Shown: positions 43,985-50,576 of the stretch, one piece after another
Layout of the letters: every line of letters starts with the position of its first letter
Numbering within the stretch: position 1 is the first letter of the stretch
Assembly: GCA_024226515.1 (NCBI GenBank)
Contig: JAAELQ010000301.1
Coordinates: 1-50,576 of the forward strand
DNA length: 50,576 bases
Direction of reading: 5' to 3'
From: a bacterium
GTDB taxonomy: Bacteria; Acidobacteriota; Polarisedimenticolia; Polarisedimenticolales; Polarisedimenticolaceae
Position numbers and translations under genes: made by a program
The notes under the pieces: generated by a model
Told to the model about the DNA's origin: nothing
Databases searched by the model: none
What the model saw: only the letters and a program-made list of their open reading frames with translations

Positions 43985-46801
43985 ATGAGCAGCGAGAGAT
44001 CGTCGCGCAGTGTCAAGATCCTGCTGGGTCTGGCGATCGCCGCGCTCGTGCCCTGTCTCCCGACCGCGGCCGGGGCTGATCCCGCCTTGACGCTGGCGTC
44101 GAACGGCACGACGACGTACCGGATCGTCACGCAAGACACTCCGTTCGAAGTCGAGGCGTATGCCGCCGCGGAATTGAGCTCCTACCTCGAGCAGATCACG
44201 GGCGCGACCTTTCCGGTCATCGCGGCGTCCGCGTACTCCGGCAGCGCCCCGGCCATCTTCGTCGGACTGAGCGCGCCGGCTCTCGGTCTTCTGGGCGGGG
44301 ATCCCCTGGCCGCGCTGGCGGATCAGGAGCACGTCTCGCGCAGTCTCGGCACCGACATCTTCCTCTACGGCGAGGGCGTGCACGGCAACCTGCACGCCGT
44401 GATGGAATTCCTGGAAGTCTCGCAGGGCTGGCGCTGGTACTCGCCGTTCGAGGATCGGGCGCTGCCGGACCTGCCGACGGTGACGCTCGATCCGTTCGAC
44501 CGAGTGCGCGGCTTCTCGTTTCCGTATCGGGAGGCGCAGCTGACCTACAACCTGCACCTGTACTACCAGCAGGGCATCAACATGGGGGTCGACCGGCGCG
44601 TGGCGGAGATCGGACCCGCGGCCGACGGAATCGGTTTCGTCTCCGAGATCAACGACGAGCTGAAGTTCCCGCATACGTTTTTTGGGTACATCCCACCGAA
44701 CGCGGACGCACCCTTCGTGGACGACTGGCCCTGGATCCCGCGCTCGGACTACTTCGCGACGAACCCCAAGTGGTTCTCGTTGTGGGACAACGGCATGCGC
44801 GTCGACGACAGGCAGCTCTGCCTAAGCGGTACAGATCTGCGCCTGGAGCTGACGCAGAACGTCCTGCTCGGCATTGCCGAGACGGGAGACCGCGCGATCG
44901 TGTCCGTCTCCGCCAACGACACCCCGGGGCCCCTCTGCTACTGCGAGCACTGCCAGGCGCTGATGGCGCAATACCAGAGTCCTGGAGGACCGCTCTACGA
45001 CTACCTGATCGAGCTGGCCTCCGTGCTGGCGACGGCGAAACCGGAGGTTCGCATCCACGCCCTGGCCTATCGCCGCGAACAGACGCAGATCCCGCCGACG
45101 CTTCCGCCCGGAGAATCGATGCCGGCAAACGTCGTGATCGACTTTGCGCCCATCGAGGACAACTACTTCGCGGACTGGACGCATCCGGATGTTGAGATCC
45201 AGGAGACCTACGGGCACCTGCAAGCCTGGGCCGCGATCACCGCTCCGGGGAACCTGTGGGCCTGGCTGTACCCCAACCCGTGGGGCACCGGGATCCCGAT
45301 GCCGGTGGGCAACGTGGAGCGGCTGATCACGAACCTGCGCCTGATGCATCAGGCAGGCGTGGGCGGCGTGTTCACCGATCACGCGGCCTACAACGCCCGC
45401 GGCGGCTGGAGCGAGCTGCAGGCGTACCTGTACTACCGATTGGTCCAGGACATCGATGCAGACACCGATGCGATCATCGAGGAGTTCATGGATGACATGT
45501 ACGGCCCGGCGTCGGCCGACATGCGCGTCTACCTGGACGAGCTGGAGGCCGAGCGTCAGGCGATGACGGACCTCCCGCCGGGAGTCGGCTACAAGTCCCT
45601 CGAATTCGACGCGCTGAACTTCCCGTACCTGACGGCGGCCAACATCCACCGCTGGCAGGGCTACTTCGACCAGATGGAGCAGGCTCTCAGCGGCCGGCCG
45701 GAGCGCGAGCTCGACAACGTGCGCCTCGTACGGCGCGAGCTGGATCTGGCCACCCTGTGGAACTGGTTCGATCTGGCGCAGGCCTATCCGGCCGCGTACA
45801 TGGATCACACGCTCTATTCCGACAGGATCACCGCCGTCAACGACCTCCCCGGAATCGCGGTGGCGCTCGGGACGTCGGACATGCCGTACTTCTCGACCGT
45901 CATCCTGGGTGGCGGTGTGGAGAGTCCCTGGCCCGCTAGCTTCGACGTGATCGACCCCGAGTGGGTCCGCAGCTTCGTGCCGTACCGCTACCGCGGGGAG
46001 CCACGAGCGGTGCTGGATCCGGAGGCCGCGTGGGGCTACGCAGTCCCCGTGGACTCTCCGAACCTCCCGTTCTCGCTGGGCGTGCACCAGATGGATAGCG
46101 GGATCCGCGTGAGCTCGTATTCCCTGGGGCTGGAGGAGATCGTACCGGGTGCGTATCAGCTGTTTGCGCTGGGCGAGATCCCGGTCACGCCGGAAACGTG
46201 GATCTACTTCGGCTCGAGCTGGCAGACGCACTTCAACCTGGGCCGGTACCTGTACGAGCCGGACGACGTCAACCTGTGGGAGGGTTACGTGTCGCTGAAG
46301 TTCGACGGCCCGACCTATGGCGGGGGCGGCGCGGCGGACAGCGTGGTGCTCGATCGGATCTTCCTGGTCAGCTGCACGGACGCCGACAACGACGGAACGC
46401 GGGCATGCGATCTCGACTGCAACGAGGCCAATCCCGATTGCTCTCTGGACTGTACGGACGCCGACTCCGACGGGATCTGCGTGACCCACGACTGCGACGA
46501 CGCCACGGCCAGCGCGGGTTCGACCGCCTTCGGCCAGACGATCTTCGCGATCGATGGCGACACGCTGGCCTGGGGCGCCGCGACGGATGTGCGCTGGTGC
46601 AAGGGCGAGCTGACCGGCGTGAGCGGCTACACGACGACCGGCGCGGGCTCGCTGACGGCGGCGACCTCGGTCGACATCTCCGGCGACGTTCCGTCGCCCG
46701 GCGGCGGTACGTACTTCATGGTGCGGGAGCAGGGCTGCGGGAGCTGGCAGACGGATCCGGGTGAACAGCCGGGCCGTGACGCGCAGTTGCCGCTGCCGTG
46801 A
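43985..46801 (+). CDS. Secreted DUF4838 protein with alpha-glucuronidase-like N-domain and Ca-binding-like repeats
   Basis: A 938-residue exported protein with signal peptide (about 9-31, ILLGLAIAALVPCLPTAAGA). Residues about 45-160 resemble the N-terminal domain of alpha-glucuronidases (EAYAAAELSSYLEQITGATFPV). The DUF4838 core, a TIM-barrel-like glycosidase relative, lies about 190-560 (VSANDTPGPLCYCEHCQAL, with a CxxC pair). Toward the end are Asp- and Cys-rich stretches (CTDADNDGTRACDLDCNE, CTDADSDGICVTHDCDD) like calcium-binding or MopE-type repeats. A C-terminal beta domain ending QGCGSWQTD follows. It probably binds or cleaves a polysaccharide outside the cell; no activity can be stated. 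GGGAGAG lies 7 nt before the ATG. Confidence 0.8.
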   Translation: MSSERSSRSVKILLGLAIAALVPCLPTAAGADPALTLASNGTTTYRIVTQDTPFEVEAYAAAELSSYLEQITGATFPVIAASAYSGSAPAIFVGLSAPALGLLGGDPLAALADQEHVSRSLGTDIFLYGEGVHGNLHAVMEFLEVSQGWRWYSPFEDRALPDLPTVTLDPFDRVRGFSFPYREAQLTYNLHLYYQQGINMGVDRRVAEIGPAADGIGFVSEINDELKFPHTFFGYIPPNADAPFVDDWPWIPRSDYFATNPKWFSLWDNGMRVDDRQLCLSGTDLRLELTQNVLLGIAETGDRAIVSVSANDTPGPLCYCEHCQALMAQYQSPGGPLYDYLIELASVLATAKPEVRIHALAYRREQTQIPPTLPPGESMPANVVIDFAPIEDNYFADWTHPDVEIQETYGHLQAWAAITAPGNLWAWLYPNPWGTGIPMPVGNVERLITNLRLMHQAGVGGVFTDHAAYNARGGWSELQAYLYYRLVQDIDADTDAIIEEFMDDMYGPASADMRVYLDELEAERQAMTDLPPGVGYKSLEFDALNFPYLTAANIHRWQGYFDQMEQALSGRPERELDNVRLVRRELDLATLWNWFDLAQAYPAAYMDHTLYSDRITAVNDLPGIAVALGTSDMPYFSTVILGGGVESPWPASFDVIDPEWVRSFVPYRYRGEPRAVLDPEAAWGYAVPVDSPNLPFSLGVHQMDSGIRVSSYSLGLEEIVPGAYQLFALGEIPVTPETWIYFGSSWQTHFNLGRYLYEPDDVNLWEGYVSLKFDGPTYGGGGAADSVVLDRIFLVSCTDADNDGTRACDLDCNEANPDCSLDCTDADSDGICVTHDCDDATASAGSTAFGQTIFAIDGDTLAWGAATDVRWCKGELTGVSGYTTTGAGSLTAATSVDISGDVPSPGGGTYFMVREQGCGSWQTDPGEQPGRDAQLPLP

Positions 46802-46828
46802 TGTTTCGACGGGAGCGGACGTGCGCGG

Positions 46829-47295
46829 CTACTCCGTTTCGTAGACCCACAGCTTGCCTTGCTGGTTTCCGACGTAGAGCAGGTGCTCGGTGCTACCGAT
46901 GACCTTGATGTAGTCCGAAAGGGTCAAGGACCACTCCATCCGCCCATTACCGGCGCGAAACGACTGCACCGTGCCGTCGGGCGCGGCGACCAGCGCCAGC
47001 TCGTGCCAGATGTGGGGCAGCCCGGGAGTCCACTTGGCCCCCGGCGCGGCTTGCCGCCAGCGCACCTTGTGGAGCTTGCGGTCGACGGAGACCAGTTCGA
47101 CTCCGTTTGGTCCGTCGACGATGACAAGCAGCGACTTGTCGTACGGGGTGATGCCGGGTTCGGGCACGCCGTCCAGCTCCAGGCGAGCCGGAGACCCGGC
47201 GGTGACGACGGTTCCTCCGCCGCGAAGACGTTCGGCGAAAGCGACCCGATGGCAATCGAAAATACCAGGAATGCCCGTCGACCTGGGGTGCGCAT
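46829..47295 (-). pseudogene. Frameshifted exported PQQ-like repeat protein
   Basis: A start ATG at 47293-47295 with a strong AGGAGG about ten nt upstream opens a signal peptide, RRAFLVFSIAIGSLSPNVFA. That frame then turns into improbable sequence. A different frame from about 47215 carries the plausible body: VPEPGITPYDKSLLVIVDG, VRWRQAAPG and HLLYVGNQQGKLWVYETE, which resemble PQQ/BamB-type blades. A one-base indel around 47200-47216 would join them into a protein of about 155 residues. It may be a recent mutation or a sequencing error. It lies downstream of the thioredoxin-like gene on the same strand. Confidence 0.55.
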
Positions 47296-47392
47296 CTCGC
47301 CCGACCCTCCTCGTCCCAGAGCTTAACACTCGCAACGCGCGCCACCGGTGACGCGGACCGGGCGGCCGCGGTCGCTCGTTGTGGATGGCCCG

Positions 47393-48184
47393 TCAGGAGC
47401 TCTGTGGAGCGCGCAGCATCTGTTCGGCCTTCCGCATCAGCTCGCGCGCACCATCCAGGCCCACGGCATAGCCGACGATGGTGCCATCGCCGTCGACCAG
47501 CGCGGTGCGAGGGATCCCGAAGACCCGGAAGGCTTGATAGAGGTCGTCCTCGGCGGTGATCGCTACCGGGAAGGTAAAGGCACGCTTGCGGGCGAACTTC
47601 GCGGAGCTTTCCCGCACTTGTCTTCGTTTCTCGGGTCCCGACGAATCACCGTACCGCGTGATCGCCACCACCGACAGACCACGCTCACGGTGTTTCCGAT
47701 GAAGCTCGTCGAGCTCCTCCAATTCGACGTAGCACGGCGAGCACCAGGTGGCCCAGAACGCGACGATCGTCGCCGGACCGGCGTACGAGGTGGCGGCAGC
47801 CAGCGTTTGTGAATCGGTGTTGAGCGGTTCGAGACCGACCAGCGCGGGGGCTTCGGTGCCGCGCAGCAACTCGAAGGCCTGCGCCTGCGCTCGTGCCTGA
47901 GATTCTCGGACGATGTTCTGCTGGTGCAGCCACCCTGCCACCGGCAAGGCCGCCCCGACCAGCAGCAGCAGCGCCCACGGCGCGGCTCGCACTGTCGCCC
48001 GATTGCGCCACAGATCGAACCATCCCAGCGCCAGGCAGATGCCCCCGAAGACCAGCGGGAAGTTCATGATGGAGTTGAACGTGCCGAAGGCGGCCAGCCC
48101 GCCCACGACCGCCATCGCAACGAACAGCCGAACAGACGACCTGCCCAGCGCGCGTGGCTTCACCGGTTTGTCCGACTGCGTCAC
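47393..48184 (-). CDS. TlpA/ResA-like membrane-anchored thioredoxin
   Basis: A 263-residue protein. Three hydrophobic segments (about 20-38, 41-58 and 69-86) anchor it. The C-terminal half is a TlpA-like thioredoxin domain with active site Cys148-Ser-Pro-Cys151 in FWATWCSPCYVEL and the cis-Pro loop VFGIPRTALVDGDG. It should reduce disulfides on the periplasmic side. Relatives act in cytochrome c maturation or stress defence; no such partners are nearby. The start is GTG 48182-48184. It lies between a frameshifted outer-membrane gene 37 nt upstream and the PQQ-like gene, possibly one operon. Confidence 0.82.
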   Translation of the reverse strand: MTQSDKPVKPRALGRSSVRLFVAMAVVGGLAAFGTFNSIMNFPLVFGGICLALGWFDLWRNRATVRAAPWALLLLVGAALPVAGWLHQQNIVRESQARAQAQAFELLRGTEAPALVGLEPLNTDSQTLAAATSYAGPATIVAFWATWCSPCYVELEELDELHRKHRERGLSVVAITRYGDSSGPEKRRQVRESSAKFARKRAFTFPVAITAEDDLYQAFRVFGIPRTALVDGDGTIVGYAVGLDGARELMRKAEQMLRAPQSS

Positions 48185-48221
48185 GGGGTAATCGTATCCT
48201 CACCGCGATCCCGCAGTCCAT

Positions 48222-49527
48222 TCAGCCCCGCAGTCGCGGGTTCACGACGTTCGCCACCTTGGAGCCGAAGCGGTAGCTGAAGCCCAGCCCGACCCTGAAA
48301 CGGTAATCCGTCTCTCGTTGCCGCCGTTGGAGGAGGATTTCCTCCTCCGTCGCTTCCGTGGCCGGCAGGAAGAACTGGTCCTTGATCCTCGAGAAGCTGG
48401 CGGAGAGGTCGAGCGAGAACCCGCGGAAGATCCGGACGCTGGAACCGACGAAGAGATCGATGCGATGAGTGCTGGTGTCGTGCAGGTACTGGACGACATC
48501 GATCTCACCGAAGATCCAGCCCCAGGGCTGATTCACCTCGGTCGCGACCAGAAGCCTGTGCCGCCCCAGCGTCTCCTCGAGCTCGCCGGTGACCGTCTCT
48601 TCATCGTAGTCGTTGCTGACGGCCTCTATCGAGTACTGAAATATCAATATCTTCCGTGTGGATTCGGTGTAGGGGAAGACGTTGTACTCGATGGCGGGGG
48701 GGGCCGCCGCTCAGAGAGAGATCCAGATTGTCGAAGGACCTCTGAGCCACGGTCGCGGTTCCGCCCAGCGACCAGTGATCGCCGAGGCTCCAGACAGCCA
48801 GGAGCTCCGAGCGATGGTTCTCGCTCTTGTTGACGATGGTCTCGTCGTCGATGTCGAACTCGGATCGCGACGTTCTGGCCCGGGCGTACCAATCCAGCTT
48901 GAGCTGCTCCGTCGTTCGGTTCGCCGAGGCGAAGCCGCTAACTGAATGGCCCCGCTGAAGCTCCTCGCCACTGAGAGAACCGGAAGCCGAGACGCGGAAG
49001 GTCCAGAGGTTCCACGGGTCGTCATCCGTGCTCGTCTGAGTGGCCTGTTCCAGGTCCGTGTCGTGCTCGATTCGGAGCTGATCCGCGATGGGTGACTCGG
49101 CGACGAATCGAACCAGCCCCAGCGCGATCTTGCGCGTCAGCGCATCACGATTCTCAGCATGCGTGTCGTCCGGAACGCTGATGAAGTCGAGCGACACCGA
49201 GGTGCCATCCGGACCGCTCGAGTCGATGTACTCCAGGTCATACTTGGAAGCCTGCCCGCCGGCGCGTTCGGCGGTGAGCAAGAGATGGATGTCCGCGTCC
49301 CGGCGTTCCCTGGCCCAGTCGACCCACTGGATCTCCCGTCGAACGTGGTCGAAATCGCAGTGACTGCGCGCCCTCCCCTGGCAATCCAAGAACACGAGGA
49401 TCGTGTTCGAGTCGCGCGGATGTTGTTCATCCTCCGCCAATGCAGGCGAGAGGCTGAGCGCGAAGGTGGTTGCGAGTAGCAGGAAGAGGAGTGAACAGTC
49501 GGCTCCCCGCCGGTCGCGGAATCTCAT
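48222..49527 (-). pseudogene. Outer-membrane protein gene interrupted by a frameshift at a G8 tract
   Basis: The gene starts at ATG 49525-49527 with GGGGAG 8 nt upstream and a signal peptide (LLFLLLATTFALSLSPALA). The first part (about 25-190) is a soluble domain with DCQGRARSHCDFDHVRREIQ and DADIHLLLTAERAGGQ, a conserved hypothetical pattern. Beta-barrel-like strands follow. At 48696-48703 there are eight G (eight C on the coding strand). The zero frame then gives PPRHRVQRLP and soon stops, while removing one C gives PPAIEYNVFPYTESTRK. The barrel then continues (VGLGFSYRFGSKVANVV) to a stop at 48222-48224. The full product would be about 434 residues. The cause may be phase variation, mutation or a base-calling error. 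Confidence 0.75.
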
Positions 49528-49602
49528 GGCGAATCTCCCCTGACACTTCCGGAACATGGATCGGACGTGGTTATCATGCTCCGATGAGGCGACCGGATCC
49601 GT

Positions 49603-49612
49603 CACAGCTGTG
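49603..49612. promoter_or_regulatory. 10-bp palindrome in the divergent gap
   Basis: CACAGCTGTG lies between the outer-membrane gene and the small gene at 49682. It is a possible operator; no further support. Confidence 0.2.
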
Positions 49613-49681
49613 TAACGAGCGGCGTTGAGGGATCGTGCGTCGAATAGACTCCTGACGTAGTTCAGCGCGCGGGGAGAGATC

Positions 49682-49888
49682 ATGATTCGTTCTGTGCTCC
49701 GCGTTCTTGCGATCGCCTTGCTCGCCTCGCCGCCGCCTGATGAGATCCAACGCGAGCGGGGCCGGGATCAGCCGCCCGGGCCTAACTTGTTGTGGGAAAA
49801 CGGGCAAGAGGTTTGGAATCCGCAACCGCGTCTCGAGCTCGCCATCACCGGATCGCCGATTGTGGCCGTATACTACCCAGAGAGGTAG
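49682..49888 (+). CDS. Possible small exported protein
   Basis: A 68-residue frame with GGGGAGAG ending 4 nt before its ATG. The first 15 residues (MIRSVLRVLAIALLA) look like a signal peptide, but the remainder is proline-rich, low in pattern and not recognised. It may be the remnant of a longer gene. It ends 4 nt before the antitoxin ATG. Confidence 0.3.
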   Translation: MIRSVLRVLAIALLASPPPDEIQRERGRDQPPGPNLLWENGQEVWNPQPRLELAITGSPIVAVYYPER

Positions 49889-49892
49889 CCCA

Positions 49893-50132
49893 ATGTCCGA
49901 GCCTTTGCCCGATTCGCCGCCCGGCTTCGACGACCTGAGCGTCGAAGACCAGATTGACTATCTTCAGTCGTTGTGGGACCGGGTGAAAGCCACGGCTGAC
50001 GAGGTTCCCGTGCCTGCCTGGCACCGGAAGATCATCGACAAACGTCTCGCCGAGGTTCGTTCCGATCCTGACCGTGCGTTGACCTGGGAGAAAGCCCGAG
50101 ACGAGATCGCTGGCCGACTCGACAAGAAATGA
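49893..50132 (+). CDS. Addiction-module antitoxin component (TIGR02574-like)
   Basis: A 79-residue acidic protein with LSVEDQIDYLQSLWDRVKA near the N-terminus and a conserved AWHRKIIDKRLAEVRSDP segment. This matches the short 'addiction module component' family that partners ParE/RelE-type toxins. ATG 49893 has GAGAGG 7 nt upstream; a -10-like TATACT lies at 49869-49874. It overlaps the toxin gene by 4 nt, the usual antitoxin-first order. It should bind and neutralise the toxin and may repress the pair. Confidence 0.8.
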   Translation: MSEPLPDSPPGFDDLSVEDQIDYLQSLWDRVKATADEVPVPAWHRKIIDKRLAEVRSDPDRALTWEKARDEIAGRLDKK

Positions 50133-50425
50133 GGCGACGCCTCTTCGTCCTGCCGGCTGCGCGGGACGACATCGCTGCCGCGGCCAACTGGTACAATGCC
50201 AGTCGCTCGGGCCTGGGCGCGACCTTCCTCAACAGCATAGATGAACTTCTCCGGCGGATTGCAGAGGCTCCCCAACAGTTTCCCGAGGTCCAACCCGATG
50301 TGCGGCGCGGACTGGCCGGGCGGTTTCCGTACGGTGTCTACTTCCTCGCAACCGAGAAGCGTGTGGATGTCCTCGCCGTGATCCACCTCCATCGCGACCC
50401 CGAAACTTGGAAGCGCGGAAGGTAG
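50129..50425 (+). CDS. ParE/RelE-superfamily toxin
   Basis: A 98-residue basic protein: LFVLPAARDDIAAAANWYN, FLNSIDELLRRIAEAPQQFPEV, VRRGLAGRFPYGVYFLATEKRVDVLAVIHLHRDPETW. The RFPYGVYF and HLHRDPETW parts are typical of ParE-like toxins, which inhibit DNA gyrase, whereas RelE members cut mRNA. The target cannot be told from sequence. It starts within the antitoxin stop (ATGA) and lies 75 nt before tRNA-Gly. Confidence 0.85.
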   Translation: MRRRLFVLPAARDDIAAAANWYNASRSGLGATFLNSIDELLRRIAEAPQQFPEVQPDVRRGLAGRFPYGVYFLATEKRVDVLAVIHLHRDPETWKRGR

Positions 50426-50450
50426 GCCCGGGAGGGACGAACCGAGGAGA

Positions 50451-50480
50451 TTGTGCGCGGAGATGACCCTCTGGTATCAT
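50451..50480 (+). promoter_or_regulatory. Promoter-like pair before tRNA-Gly
   Basis: TTGTGC (50451-50456), 18-nt spacer, TATCAT (50475-50480), ending 20 nt before the tRNA. Confidence 0.4.
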
Positions 50481-50500
50481 CCTGCAACGCAGTAGAAAGA

Positions 50501-50576
50501 GCGGGAATAGCTCAGTTGGTAGAGCATCAGCTTCCCAAGCTGAGGGTCGCCGGTTCGAACCCGGTTTCCCGCTCCA
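50501..50576 (+). tRNA. tRNA-Gly (anticodon CCC)
   Basis: A complete 76-nt cloverleaf ending at the last base of the window: acceptor GCGGGAA with TTCCCGC, anticodon arm TCAGC-TTCCCAA-GCTGA, T-arm GCCGG-TTCGAAC-CCGGT, discriminator T, encoded CCA. It reads GGG. Confidence 0.95.

Noticed and set aside
42518..44674. 718-codon minus-strand frame across the acyltransferase and DUF4838 genes
   Set aside because: It overlaps two well-supported genes in other frames and spans their divergent promoter region.

Overview
The window reads as a chromosomal segment of a Gram-negative, GC-rich bacterium. Hand counts of single sequence lines give about 70% GC in the core genes. Evidence for an outer membrane: lipoprotein genes (lgt, lspA, a lipobox protein), a predicted outer-membrane barrel, and many exported proteins. 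A sigma-54 regulator, hybrid histidine kinases, Sel1 and TPR proteins, a TMTC-like membrane protein and a DUF4838 protein suit an uncultured Acidobacteriota, Myxococcota or Krumholzibacteriota-type lineage. I cannot decide among these from sequence alone.

Layout. 1-5289: a less GC-rich block with three exported-protein genes in tandem (the last two overlapping), an N-terminally truncated ssb, a repeat-rich non-coding stretch, and the 3' half of a tRNA-Ala. I read this as the right end of an integrated island. 5314-10953: housekeeping genes (hutH, a DUF2065 gene, purA, two methyltransferases) with tRNA-Lys and tRNA-Glu. 11195-18164: a signalling cluster with an NtrC-type regulator, a secreted subtilase ending in eight ALWSD(A/T) repeats, a soluble receiver-kinase and a membrane hybrid kinase. 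18172-20270: a sodium symporter and a small exported protein. 20307-26588: a minus-strand operon ileS-lspA-lgt-rluD-DUF2520 with 4-nt overlaps at three of its four junctions. 26674-33703: a plus-strand run of cysteine desulfurase, mnmA, gcvP and a TMTC-like protein. 33700-36931: two Sel1 proteins. 37147-43731: a small lipoprotein, a YgiQ-type radical SAM protein, a membrane-anchored protein, a Dus enzyme, a double ABM-like protein and an acyltransferase. 43985-50425: a DUF4838 exported protein, a frameshifted PQQ-like protein, a TlpA-like thioredoxin, a frameshifted outer-membrane protein and a ParE-type toxin-antitoxin pair. The window ends with tRNA-Gly.

How genes work together. ileS-lspA-lgt-rluD joins translation with lipoprotein maturation. 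The desulfurase can supply sulfur to MnmA for tRNA 2-thiouridine. The three signalling genes around the subtilase could form one phosphorelay controlling an exported protease; that is inference. The points most worth a second look are the tRNA-Ala scar with the truncated ssb, the Ala-Cys-Gly MIO motif in HutH, the tryptophan-rich repeat tail of the subtilase, the G8 tract that breaks an outer-membrane protein gene, and the helically spaced CTCGACGA repeats before the DUF4838 gene. No CRISPR array, insertion sequence or rRNA gene was seen.
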